From the NCBI GenBank assembly GCA_903928345.1, contig CAIYQO010000194.1, positions 62,001 to 126,000 of the forward strand: a stretch of 64,000 nucleotides of DNA, written 5' to 3'. The position numbers and the translations under genes were made by a program. This document shows, piece after piece, positions 46,778 to 56,100 of the stretch (position 1 is its first letter; each line of letters begins with the position of its first letter). The notes under the pieces are model-generated. The model did not search any database. It was not told where the DNA came from and saw nothing but the letters and a program-made list of their open reading frames with translations. The DNA comes from an uncultured bacterium (lineage in GTDB: Bacteria > Armatimonadota > Hebobacteria > CAIYQO01).

Positions 46778-48085
46778 TCACCCGTTATGACTGCCAGGAC
46801 TGGCAGTCTTCGCGGGCAGCGGCCCCACATACGCAAAGGACACTTGATCGATCAGCACCGGCGCGCCGTCGGCAGTCCGCAGGAGGGAAATCGTGGCGTT
46901 ATTGTTCGTCACTTTGATGTTTGCGATCGAAAGCTTGGTGTAGCCCGCTGAGGCGGGGATGTCACCCACGCTGACCGACCCCAGTCCGTCATACCCTGCG
47001 GCGCGCATCTGGGCGCGATGGGCTTCCCTACTTTTTGCGCGCACGGTGAGCCGATAGATGCCGTTCGGAATATATTCCAACCGTTGGGAGACTTTCTCGT
47101 CGTGCTCCAGTAGCGCCAGGGATCGCCGTCCGCCGTCGTTGACGATATTGCAGGCCTCCGGCGCCACCCATCCCTTCACCTGTGCCCCCCCGTGCTCATC
47201 GACGTAGTTGAAACCGGGATTGCCGACCAGGTTGATCCCGGGCAAGGGCTTGGCATAGAAGCGGAAGTAGGAGAACTGCGACTCTCCCGCGGCGTCGGCG
47301 GGACCTTTCGACTCAGCCAGGGTGGTCAACCAGACAAACATCGGACTGTGGATAAAGGCGGGATTCTTCGTCAGATCAATGGTAAAGCGGAGCTTGTTAT
47401 TGAGATAGTAGCGCACGGATGTCGGCGTGTATTCATAGCCATAGACGTTCCAATCGCCATAGTTGACACCGTAGAAGATGCCCGCCTTGACGCCTGCGCC
47501 GCGGGATAACGGCTTCGCTGCCGCGCTGTATTCGTGGTCCCCGAATTCCAACTGATCTGGTGAGTAATGTTCGAATCCATCGATTTCATTGATGAACGTC
47601 AACATGGGGAAACGGTGCTCACGGAGATCGAGGGCGCGATGCGGATCTTCCGTCAGCGAGGTTGGCGTCGCGTCGTCACTGCCGCAAGACCAGAAGGATG
47701 TGTGCAAACCCGGCGATTTAGTGTATAGCCGGGCGCGCGCTTCATAATAGCCGTAGCCGAAGAGGTGGCGCGAGATAATCCCCCCTCCCGTCGGTTTGGG
47801 GACCCCGTCCACCCGGTATGCGGGGTCGGCGTTCGCGAAGGCCAGATGCAGGATGCCATCCGGTGCCACCCAGGCATTCCGGGCCAGGTCATAACAGGTG
47901 CGCCGCAACCCCGTACGGTAGTACCAATCGTTCTGGTCCAGCGCCCCCTGGTTGAATTCGTCATGGAAGAGCAGTGTATACCCGGAAGGCGGCGTGGCCT
48001 GCGTCGGGCGCGCCCCACATATCAGCACGCAGATCACGACAGCGCCGAGGAAAGCGCAGCCGCAGTATCGTGAGAAAGATACCAA
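46778..48085 (-). CDS. Exported GH16-family glycoside hydrolase
   Basis: The 435 residues start with a signal peptide (about 1-30). The GH16 jelly roll (about 35-285) contains FHDEFNQGALDQNDW, YGYYEARARLYTKSPGLHTSFW, and the catalytic E167-I-D-G-F-E172 (E-x-D-x-x-E); E167 is the likely nucleophile. The family cuts beta-1,3/1,4-glucans, agar or carrageenan type chains; the substrate is unknown. Residues 290-420 look like an added carbohydrate-binding beta-sandwich (NLVGNPGFNYVDEHGG). The start is TTG, chosen because GGAGG lies at the right distance and no ATG fits. Confidence 0.88.
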   Translation of the reverse strand: MVSFSRYCGCAFLGAVVICVLICGARPTQATPPSGYTLLFHDEFNQGALDQNDWYYRTGLRRTCYDLARNAWVAPDGILHLAFANADPAYRVDGVPKPTGGGIISRHLFGYGYYEARARLYTKSPGLHTSFWSCGSDDATPTSLTEDPHRALDLREHRFPMLTFINEIDGFEHYSPDQLEFGDHEYSAAAKPLSRGAGVKAGIFYGVNYGDWNVYGYEYTPTSVRYYLNNKLRFTIDLTKNPAFIHSPMFVWLTTLAESKGPADAAGESQFSYFRFYAKPLPGINLVGNPGFNYVDEHGGAQVKGWVAPEACNIVNDGGRRSLALLEHDEKVSQRLEYIPNGIYRLTVRAKSREAHRAQMRAAGYDGLGSVSVGDIPASAGYTKLSIANIKVTNNNATISLLRTADGAPVLIDQVSFAYVGPLPAKTASPGSHNG

Positions 48086-48232
48086 CTCAAACCTCCAGAC
48101 AAGGAAAGCGCAGTTCCGTATCCGTCAAGTGCGCTCGTATCGTAGTTATTGGCAGGCAGGTCGTCGGTTAAACATACCCGATTCGCATTTCTGCACGCTT
48201 CACCTCTTCGACATGCGCCGCCCCGTCGGCGC

Positions 48233-48261
48233 TTGACATGCCCCGGGCCTTCTGCTAGACT
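48233..48261 (+). promoter_or_regulatory. Promoter of the lipoprotein-rplI unit
   Basis: TTGACA, a 17-nt spacer and TAGACT preceded by TGC (extended -10). The leader is about 10 nt. The remaining divergent gap toward the GH16 gene (48086-48232) shows nothing else. Confidence 0.7.
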
Positions 48262-48277
48262 GGCGCGGTTGAAAACC

Positions 48278-48799
48278 ATGACGCCCACGTCGCTAACGCG
48301 CATCGTGCTGGTGGGATTGGGTTGCGCAGCGCTGGTGGCGCTGGTCGGCTGTCGAAAGGTGCCGAGTTTTTTCGAGCACGGCACGCCCGCCCCGACGAGC
48401 ACACCAACCGCGCCCCCCGCACCCACGCCGTCGCCGAACCAGGTCGCACTGACCGCGGTGTCGGCCTATGTCACGGCGCTGGAAAAGCACGACTTCGCCG
48501 CAGCGTACGAGCTGCTTTCCACGGACTCGCAATCCAAGCATTCGCGCGCGAGTTTCGAGAAGCAGGCCAATAGAGGGGAGATGCCCTCGTATGATCTGAC
48601 GACCGCGCGCATCCTATCACTTTCGGGCGACGATGCCCTGGTGGAGGTGCACCTGGCGGACGATCCTGCGACCCATGGCTTCACCATGCACCGCGAACGC
48701 GGCGCCTGGAAAGTCGTGTACTGGGGTGGCACACCTGACTGGCCGGAAGCGGATGCCGCTAAGACGTCCGTGGGCGACGGAAAGGGACACGCCAAATGA
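48278..48799 (+). CDS. Putative lipoprotein with NTF2/DUF4878-like domain
   Basis: The 173 residues begin with a lipoprotein signal (TRIVLVGLGCAALVALVGC), lipobox L-V-G-C, then a Pro/Thr linker (PAPTSTPTAPPAPTPSP). A domain of about 110 residues follows, starting AVSAYVTALEKHDFAAAYELLS, typical of NTF2-like/DUF4878 folds, and ending GAWKVVYW. It should be anchored in the envelope. The upstream frame was discarded because the promoter lies inside it. Its TGA overlaps the rplI ATG (ATGA). Confidence 0.82.
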   Translation: MTPTSLTRIVLVGLGCAALVALVGCRKVPSFFEHGTPAPTSTPTAPPAPTPSPNQVALTAVSAYVTALEKHDFAAAYELLSTDSQSKHSRASFEKQANRGEMPSYDLTTARILSLSGDDALVEVHLADDPATHGFTMHRERGAWKVVYWGGTPDWPEADAAKTSVGDGKGHAK

Positions 48800-49314
48800 A
48801 GGTCATCCTGACCGAAGAAGTCGTCGGACTCGGGGAGCCCGGCAAAATCGTCGACGTAGCCCCCGGCTACGCGCGCAATTTCCTCGTCCCGCGCAAGCTC
48901 GCCGTGTATGCCAACACGAGCAACGTGCGTGAGATGGAGCACCACAAGAACCGCCTGGAGCGCAAGCGCCTGCGCCTGGTGACCGCCGCCCAGGGGACCG
49001 CCAGTCGCCTGAACGACCAGATGATCACCATCGAGGCCAAGGCCGGCCCCGGCGGTCGTCTCTTCGGGTCGGTGACCACCACCGCCATCGCCGCCGCCCT
49101 GGAGGCCCAGCTCGCCACCGAAGTGGATCGCCGCCGCATCCATCTCGCCGAGCCGATTCACACCGTGGGCGACTACGAGATCGACGTGCACCTGCTCGGG
49201 GAAACCCACGCCAAGCTGAAAGTCCACGTCTTCGACCCGAGCGCGCCTCCCCCGGCCCCCGCGCCCGCCCCGGCTCCGGCCCCGGCGCCCGCAGCCGAGG
49301 AAAGCGCGGAGTAA
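48796..49314 (+). CDS. rplI: Ribosomal protein bL9
   Basis: 50S subunit protein of 172 residues. The N-domain MKVILTEEVVGLGEPGKIVDVAPGYARNFLVP is the canonical L9 signature; a long helix and C-domain (LFGSVTTTAIAAAL) follow. After residue 148 there is an unusual tail of repeated Ala-Pro (APAPAP) ending in EESAE. It is coupled to the upstream lipoprotein gene by a 4-nt overlap and followed by dnaB. The usual rpsF-ssb-rpsR genes are not upstream. Confidence 0.96.
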   Translation: MKVILTEEVVGLGEPGKIVDVAPGYARNFLVPRKLAVYANTSNVREMEHHKNRLERKRLRLVTAAQGTASRLNDQMITIEAKAGPGGRLFGSVTTTAIAAALEAQLATEVDRRRIHLAEPIHTVGDYEIDVHLLGETHAKLKVHVFDPSAPPPAPAPAPAPAPAPAAEESAE

Positions 49315-49336
49315 CCCGCCACACCGGGCGCTTTTC

Positions 49337-49345
49337 TGGTACAAT
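49337..49345 (+). promoter_or_regulatory. Extended -10 promoter before dnaB
   Basis: TGGTACAAT is an extended -10 box, 73 nt before the dnaB ATG. No convincing -35 is present. Confidence 0.45.
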
Positions 49346-49418
49346 AGCGGGGTGAGGAGCGTGCTTCTCACCCCGTTTTCGTTTGGTCACCATCCTACCA
49401 CCCCGGGGTCCCGCCGTG

Positions 49419-50786
49419 ATGAACACATCGCAATCCATGCTGGAACGTATTCCGCCGCAGAGTCTGGAAGCCGAGCAGGCGGCGCTGGGCGCCATGATGC
49501 TGGAGCGGGACGCCATTGCGCGCGCCACCGAGCTGCTGCACGCGGAAGACTTTTACCGCGAGGCGCACCGCACCATCTTCCACGGCATCATGGACCTCTT
49601 CAACCGCAACGAGCCGGTGGACCTGATCACGCTGGGCGAGTGGCTGCGCAGCCGCGAACAGCTCGACGCGATCGGCGGCACGCTGTACCTGACCACGGTG
49701 ATGGCGCAGGTGCCCACCGCCGCGGGCATCGCGCACTACGCCAACATCATCCGCGCGCGCTCGCTGCAGCGGCAGCTCATCAAGGCCGCCGACGAGATCA
49801 TGACCGCCGCCTACCAGGGCGACATGGACCTGGACGAGCTGGTGGATCAGAGCGAGCAGAAGATCTTCGCCATCTCCGAGCGCAACGTCTCCAGCGGCTT
49901 CGTGCGCCTGCAGGACCTGGTGAAGCAGCAGTTTTACGCCATCGACGAGACGCGCGAGAGCGGCGTGCCGGGCACGGGCCTGAGCACCGGCTTCAGCGAC
50001 CTCGACGCCATCACCGCCGGGCTGCACCCGAGCGACCTGGTCATCATCGCGGCGCGCCCGAGTATGGGTAAAACGGCCCTGGCCCTGAATATCGCGCGCA
50101 GCGTGGCCCTCACCGAGCGCCAGCCGGTGGCCATCTTCAGCATCGAAATGGCCAAGGAGCAGCTCGCCCTGCGTCTGCTCACCTCCGAGGCGCGCGTGAA
50201 TCAGGACGCCGTGCGCCACGCGCTGATCTCCGACGACGACATGACCCGGCTGGCCAACGCCGTGGAACGGCTGTGGGACTGCCCCATCTTCATCGACGAC
50301 TCCCCCAACGCCACCGTGCTGGAGATGCGCGGCAAGGCGCGGCGGCTGAAGGCGGAGCACGGGCTGGGGCTCATCGTGGTGGACTACCTGCAGCTCATGC
50401 ACTCCGCCAGCAACGTGGAGAACCGCGTGCAGGAGATCGCGCAGATCGCCCGCGGCCTGAAAGCCCTCGCCCGCGAGTTGAAGGTGCCGGTGATCGCGCT
50501 GTCGCAGCTCTCGCGCATGGTGGAGTCGCGCTCCCCGCGCCGCCCGCAGCTCTCAGATCTTCGTGAATCGGGTGCGATCGAGCAGGATGCCGACCTGGTG
50601 GCCTTCATCTACCGCCCCGCGTATTACGGCGAGGACGAACTCAAACGCGTCGGCCTCGACCCCGCCACCCAGTCCAACGTCTGCGAAGTGCTGATCGCCA
50701 AGCAACGCAACGGCCCCGTCGGCACCATCAAAGTCGTGTGGATGCCCGAACACGGGTTGTTCGGGGACTTGGCGCAGCATCGGTAG
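49419..50786 (+). CDS. dnaB: Replicative DNA helicase DnaB
   Basis: Hexameric helicase that unwinds DNA at the replication fork, 455 residues. The N-terminal domain begins IPPQSLEAEQAALGAMM (about 10-110). The RecA-like domain has Walker A in ARPSMGKTALALNIA, Walker B in LGLIVVDYLQLM, and the H4/arginine region SQLSRMVESR and DLRESGAIEQDADLV. No intein is present. The ATG at 49419 matches the family start; the frame also has GTG at 49416 and TTG at 49383. No ribosome binding site is evident. Confidence 0.96.
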   Translation: MNTSQSMLERIPPQSLEAEQAALGAMMLERDAIARATELLHAEDFYREAHRTIFHGIMDLFNRNEPVDLITLGEWLRSREQLDAIGGTLYLTTVMAQVPTAAGIAHYANIIRARSLQRQLIKAADEIMTAAYQGDMDLDELVDQSEQKIFAISERNVSSGFVRLQDLVKQQFYAIDETRESGVPGTGLSTGFSDLDAITAGLHPSDLVIIAARPSMGKTALALNIARSVALTERQPVAIFSIEMAKEQLALRLLTSEARVNQDAVRHALISDDDMTRLANAVERLWDCPIFIDDSPNATVLEMRGKARRLKAEHGLGLIVVDYLQLMHSASNVENRVQEIAQIARGLKALARELKVPVIALSQLSRMVESRSPRRPQLSDLRESGAIEQDADLVAFIYRPAYYGEDELKRVGLDPATQSNVCEVLIAKQRNGPVGTIKVVWMPEHGLFGDLAQHR

Positions 50787-51120
50787 ACGGCGTCTGAACG
50801 CGTGCCCTCACCGTACGCGTCAATCAATTATTACCGTTTGTCTGCCCTCCGACCCGACGATTTATCGTCGGGTCGGATAAGAGCGTTCACGGTAAGTACA
50901 GTGCCGGCAGGTCGGCGTAATGTTCTCGATTACGATGACGATTACGCGCACGCGTACGATTGACTCCCCCCCACACCGACCCCAAAGTCTGCTATACTAC
51001 GATACCTAACTCGCACGATGCCCAGAGACACCGGGGTGCGTCCCAGGTGAAAACGCCGGCGCAGTAGCATTCCTGAAGAGCGGCGGGGTATCGGCTGTGC
51101 AGTCCCGAGAGGAGCAACAT
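50787..51120 (+). promoter_or_regulatory. dnaB-serA gap: hairpin after dnaB, repeat words, and serA promoter
   Basis: A perfect 13-bp stem (TCCGACCCGACGA and its complement, loop TTTA, 50848-50877) lies 60 nt after dnaB. Words of the type CTCGATTACGATGACG (from 50928) resemble the arm ends of the element at 40409-40599. TGCTATACT (50990-50998) is an extended -10 for serA. A leader of about 115 nt follows, ending with GAGGAG before the ATG. Confidence 0.5.
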
Positions 51121-52743
51121 ATGGCTGCCGTAGCGACCACCACGTTCCACGTATTGGTCAGTGATCCCGTGTCCGCGGAGGGGCTGCGTGCCCTGTTGGA
51201 CGACCCGAACATTCAGGTGACCGTGAAGACGGACTTCACCCCCGACGAGCTGGCCGAGGCCATCGGCGCCTACGACGGACTGATTATCCGCTCGCAGACG
51301 AAGGTCACCGCGGAGATTCTCGCGAAGGCCGACAAGCTCAAGGTGATCGGCCGCGCCGGCGTGGGGGTCGACAACGTCGACGTGCCCGCCGCCACGCGCA
51401 AAGGCGTGGTGGTGCTCAACTCGCCGGAAGGCAACACCATGGCCGCCACCGAACACACCTGGGCGCTGCTGCTGTCGTTGGCGCGCAAGGTCTGCCCGGC
51501 GGATGCGAAGATGCGCCAGGGCAAGTGGGATCGGAAAAGTTTCACCGGCACCGAACTCTACGGCAAAACGCTGGGGGTGATCGGGCTGGGCAAGATCGGC
51601 GGCGCGGTGGCGCGGCGCGGGCAGGGGTTCGAGATGGACGTCATCGCCTACGACCCCTTCGTGACGCAGGAGACCGCGGTGCGGCTGGGCATCCAGCTCG
51701 CCGGTCTGGACGAACTGCTGCAAACCGCCGACTTCGTGACCATCCACGTGCCCAAGACGAAGGACACTGCCGACCTGCTCAACGCCGAGCGGCTGGCGAC
51801 GATGAAGCCCACCGCGCGCCTCATCAATTGCGCGCGCGGCGGGGTGGTCAACGAACAGGCGCTGGCCGACGCGGTCAAGAACGGCGTCATCGCCGGCGCC
51901 GCGGTGGACGTCTACTCCACCGAGCCGCCCGCGCCGGACAACCCGCTGCTCGCGCTGTCGGCGACGGGCAACCTCAACCTGCTGCTCACCCCGCACCTGG
52001 GCGCCTCCACCGAGGAAGCGCAAGTGAAGGTGGCGGTGGACGTGTCGGAGCAGATTCGCGACTATTTCAACGGCATCCCGGCGCGCAGCGCGGTGAATAT
52101 GCCCGCGCTCAGTCCCGAAGTGCTCGCCTCCCTGCGTCCGTACATGTCGCTGGTGGAGAAGCTGGGCAAATTCCACGGCCAGCTCATCGACGGCGCGGTG
52201 GCCTCGGTGGAGATCGTCTACAGCGGCGACATCACCGAGGAGAACACCAATCCGCTGGTGCCCGCGCTGCTGCAGGGTATCTTCACGCCGATCCTCGGTC
52301 CGAGCATCAACTCCGTCAACGCCCGCCTCATCGCCGACCAGCGTGGGGTGCAGATCACCGAGGTGAAGAGTTCGCAGGCCAGCGGCTACGCCAGCCTCAT
52401 CACCGTCACCGTGCGCACCGAAGGCGGCACGCACACCATCTCCGGCACGCTGTTCGGCACCGATACCGCGCGCATCACTCGCGTGGACGACTACTGGGTG
52501 GAGATGGCGCCCGAGGGTACCTTCATCGTGGCCTACCACACCGACAAGCCGGGCATCATCGGCTCCGTCGGGCAGATCCTCGGCGCCCACGACATCAACA
52601 TCGCCGGCATGCAGGTGGGCCGCGTCACCCCGCGCGGCATGGCCGTGATGGTCCTCGCCGTCGACGAACGCCCCGCCGACAAAGTGCTGGACAAAATCCG
52701 CGCCATCGCCGGCGTGGGGGATACGCGGTTGGTGGAGCTGTAA
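51121..52743 (+). CDS. serA: D-3-phosphoglycerate dehydrogenase
   Basis: First enzyme of serine synthesis; oxidises 3-phosphoglycerate with NAD. The 540 residues are the long form: substrate domain, NAD domain with LGVIGLGKIGGAVARRG, the RLINCARGGVVNE and catalytic E/H region (VDVYSTEPP, LTPHLGAST), an inserted ASB domain (about 330-450), and a C-terminal ACT domain (TDKPGIIGSVGQILG) that usually senses serine. The ATG at 51121 has GAGGAG upstream; an in-frame GTG 24 nt earlier is less likely. Confidence 0.95.
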   Translation: MAAVATTTFHVLVSDPVSAEGLRALLDDPNIQVTVKTDFTPDELAEAIGAYDGLIIRSQTKVTAEILAKADKLKVIGRAGVGVDNVDVPAATRKGVVVLNSPEGNTMAATEHTWALLLSLARKVCPADAKMRQGKWDRKSFTGTELYGKTLGVIGLGKIGGAVARRGQGFEMDVIAYDPFVTQETAVRLGIQLAGLDELLQTADFVTIHVPKTKDTADLLNAERLATMKPTARLINCARGGVVNEQALADAVKNGVIAGAAVDVYSTEPPAPDNPLLALSATGNLNLLLTPHLGASTEEAQVKVAVDVSEQIRDYFNGIPARSAVNMPALSPEVLASLRPYMSLVEKLGKFHGQLIDGAVASVEIVYSGDITEENTNPLVPALLQGIFTPILGPSINSVNARLIADQRGVQITEVKSSQASGYASLITVTVRTEGGTHTISGTLFGTDTARITRVDDYWVEMAPEGTFIVAYHTDKPGIIGSVGQILGAHDINIAGMQVGRVTPRGMAVMVLAVDERPADKVLDKIRAIAGVGDTRLVEL

Positions 52744-52754
52744 GCCGGGTAACG

Positions 52755-53043
52755 GATGGGTTGATAATTCACAGGGATGCAGGGGATGGATAGAATATTG
52801 TGCATCCGATCACGCATCCCGTGTGATGGCCGGCACTGTATGGAAGCATGACGGCAGTCGCGCGCCCGGGTGGAAGTGATAGTGCCCATGATCGATTTTC
52901 AGTTTTGTGGAGAATCGACCATGGGCACTACTCCGTTACCGGGCGCGGGGCTGCCGCCGACCTTCCACACCGTGCCGGCAACAGACCGGCTCTCCCCATC
53001 ATCCTCAGTATCCCTTTCATCTCTGTGAATTCTCGACCCACCA
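52755..53043. repeat. Long-hairpin intergenic element (D), complete
   Basis: About 289 nt folding on itself. Outer arms: GGGTTGATAATTCACAGGGA (52758 on) against its complement near 53040. Inner paired blocks: GCCGGCACTGTATGGAAG (52829-52846 with 52962-52979, two changes), CGGCAGTCGCGCGCCCGG (with 52939-52956) and AGTGCCCATGATCGATT (with 52913-52929). The loop is about TTCAGTTTTGTGGA. It starts 12 nt after the serA stop. Outer arms share the ATTCACAGGGAT words with the element at 39183-39459, but the inner part differs. Confidence 0.85.
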
Positions 53044-53118
53044 ACCTCTCGCTTACCCTTCGCAACGTTTCCCCCCGCAAACTGTCAAACCCGGTAACCG
53101 CTTTCCGGAGGTGTTTTC

Positions 53119-56100
53119 ATGCGCTCCTGGCTGTTGCTCTTCCTCTTGCTCCCCCTCGCGCTGCACGCCGAGACGTACTACGTGCGTCAACACGGCAGCG
53201 ACGCCGCCGACGGCAAAACCCCGAAGACCGCCTTCGCCACCGTGCTGCGCGGCGCGCAGGCGCTGCAGAACGCGGATACGCTGGTGATCGGGCCGGGGGC
53301 GTATACGGCGAATGCGTTTATGGCGGATCGGTGCGGAGCCGGTGACGCTGCTTTCGCTATTACCGGCGACGAAAGCGGCAAGCTCACGGGCGATCCGGCG
53401 GGCGCGGTGGTGGTTGCCCCGCAGGTTGCAGGTGAGCCGGCGTTGAGTTTCTATCGTTGTATCAGTCTGGCGATCTCCGGTCTCACCTTCCGCGGCACCG
53501 GGCAGGGAATCATGCTCGAAAAGTGCCAGACTATAGGTGTCCAACAGTGCACATTCGATGGATTATCCCGAGGAGTTGCCGTAGACGGCTGTAAAACAGT
53601 TTACATTATGACGAGTGTCATTTCGGGATGTACACTGGGCATCTTTATCAAATCATCGAGTAACGTTTGTGTTGGTCAGAATACGATAGTTAATGCGACT
53701 TCAGCAGGGGTTATCGTTCTGTCAAGCAATCAGGGATATATTGAGGGGTGTTTATTTGCCAATAACAACACCAATTTCACTGTAGATGATATTTCTGCTA
53801 ATGATTGTTCCAGTAACTCAAACGCGTTATCTGGCATCACGGGACCTTGGGGTGCTGTTCCGCCAGTTGCGAATGTCTATGAATGGTCGGCGGCATCGGG
53901 ACAGGATAGTAAAAGCATTTTCCTCACACCGTCCTTCGTTAATTCAAAGACCCATGATTTTCATATCGACCCACATATTTCCTGGCCGGGTGGACTTCCC
54001 GGTATGGGAATTTCATTAGAGTATACGACAGACCGCGATGGAAAGCCGTATCGTCAGCACGGTGCGGGATACTGTGTTGGCGCATATGATTTCCCCGACC
54101 CAATCATCCCCACGGGGTGGAAAGCTCTGAAGGCGGACTTGGGCAAAGAGGAACTGGGTAATGGGGTGCGGCAGAGCGCAGGTGTCTTTACCGAGGACGG
54201 CACGCTGGTGCGCACGTTGTTGGCGGACGCCACGGGCGTGCAGACCGTCTATTGGGACGGGCGCGACGATTTGGGGAATCCGGCGCCGGCGGGGAAGTAC
54301 CAGGTGCGGGCGATTTCGCATAACGTGCGCCTGCTCGACGACGGGGCCATCGGGGACAACGGGAATCCGCGCGGGACGTACAACTGCGACGCCGCCGACC
54401 ACGTAGTCGTGCTGCCGGACGGCGGGTTCCTCGTGTCCGCGAGCTACGATGAGGCGGGGTATGCCATTCGCCGCTACAACGCGGTGGGGCAGTCCACCTT
54501 CGCCAGTGCGCTCGCGGAAACCGGTTTCTGGGGCCTGGGAATGCACGGCGCGGACGTGATCGGCGGGCTGGGCAAGGACGACACCGCGCGGCTGGTGCGC
54601 ATCGTGCTGCCCGGCGAGCGCGGGTTCATGGCCAGCGGCGCCGACGACTACCCGCTCCTCGCCAAGAGGGAAAAGGGTACACCGATGGGGCTGGCGGTGA
54701 AGGGGAATAACGCCTACGCCGCCCTCGCCGGGCTGAATGAGGTGCGCCGCATCGACCTGACCACCGGGCAGGTGACCGCCAAGTGGCCGGTGGCGAATGT
54801 GGGCGACATCGCCTGCGCCGCGGACGGCACGCTGTGGGTGGTCTCCGGCACCGACGTGCTGGCCCTCGGCGACGACGGCACGCCGGGCAAACGCTACACC
54901 ACCCCGCTGGCGGCGGTGGATTTCCTCGCCGCGGGCAACGGGCGGCTGGCGGCCATCGACCGCAAAGCGTGCAAAGTGGCGCTGCTCGACGCCGCCACCG
55001 GGCACGTCATCACCACCCTCGGCAAGGACCGCACGAAGTCGTACTTCATGCCCGTCACGCCGGACACCTTCCGCGACCCGCGCGGGGCGGCCTTCCTGCC
55101 CGACGGGCGCCTGCTGCTCACCGAGCACAGCCGCGTGCGCATGATCGACCTGGAACACCCGACATCGAGCGTGGACCTGGTGAGCAACTTCATGGAGTCG
55201 TGCGTCACGCACCCGACGAAGCCGGAGTACGTCTACTGCGGCCTCGGCGTCTACCACGTGGACGAACAGACGCGCGCCTGGCAGTGGGTGGTGGAAACGC
55301 CGTGCCCGCCCTTCGTCTTCACCAAGGAGAACGACCCCTGGTATGAGAAGCGCATCGGCTCGCCCGGCGCGTCGTTGGTCATCGGCGGGCGGCCCTTCAT
55401 CGTGTATTATGCGATCGGCAAGGGTGTTACGCTGCAGATGTACGACGTGACCGACCCGCTGCAGCCGCGCCTCGCGCTGAACTACGACAACACCGACAAA
55501 GTACTCGGCGGCTGGGCGTATGACACCATCTCCTTCGGCAAGGGCGGCGATTTGATCTGCGCCAACCAGACGTACACGCTCTCCTTCCGTACCATCCCGT
55601 GCAAGGGGCTGGACGCCAACAACAACCCCGTGTACGACTTCGCGCACCCGGTGGTGGCCGGCCCGCAGAAGGACCCGTCTCCGCGCGACATGAAGGAGAT
55701 CAGCGCCATCGCCGCCGACCGCACCACGGGGGATGTCTACTACCTCGCCACCACCGCGCTGTACAACAAAATGGTGCCCGGCTGGGGCGCCGACGGCACG
55801 GGGGTGGGACGCAACACGCCGCAGGGCGTTCCGCTGTGGTACGCCAAAAGCTCCGGCGGCAACTACATGTCCATCTCCACGGTGAACGACGGCAAGCAGT
55901 CGTGGATCTTCGCCGCCAAGAGTTTTGGCGGGCAGACGGACGTCTTTGACGACGACGGCCTGCGCGTCACCACCGGCAACTGGGGCTGGCCGAGTGGGTA
56001 CAGCATCGGCTTCGTGGACGTGCGCTTCGGCATCCACGCCTACCGGCGCGCCGACGGCGGGGTGGGGGCGTATGTGGAAGACGACGCCATCGGCCGCTTC

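Noticed and set aside
51000-51093. Riboswitch in the serA leader closed by CGATACC and GGTATCG
   Set aside because: The -10 box at 50993-50998 puts the expected transcription start near 51005, so most of the 5' strand of the stem would not be in the RNA. No known riboswitch core is visible.
34456-53043. Insertion sequences behind the inverted repeats
   Set aside because: No transposase frame lies inside or next to any element, and I see no convincing target-site duplications. They are annotated as repeats, with MITE-like origin only as a hypothesis.
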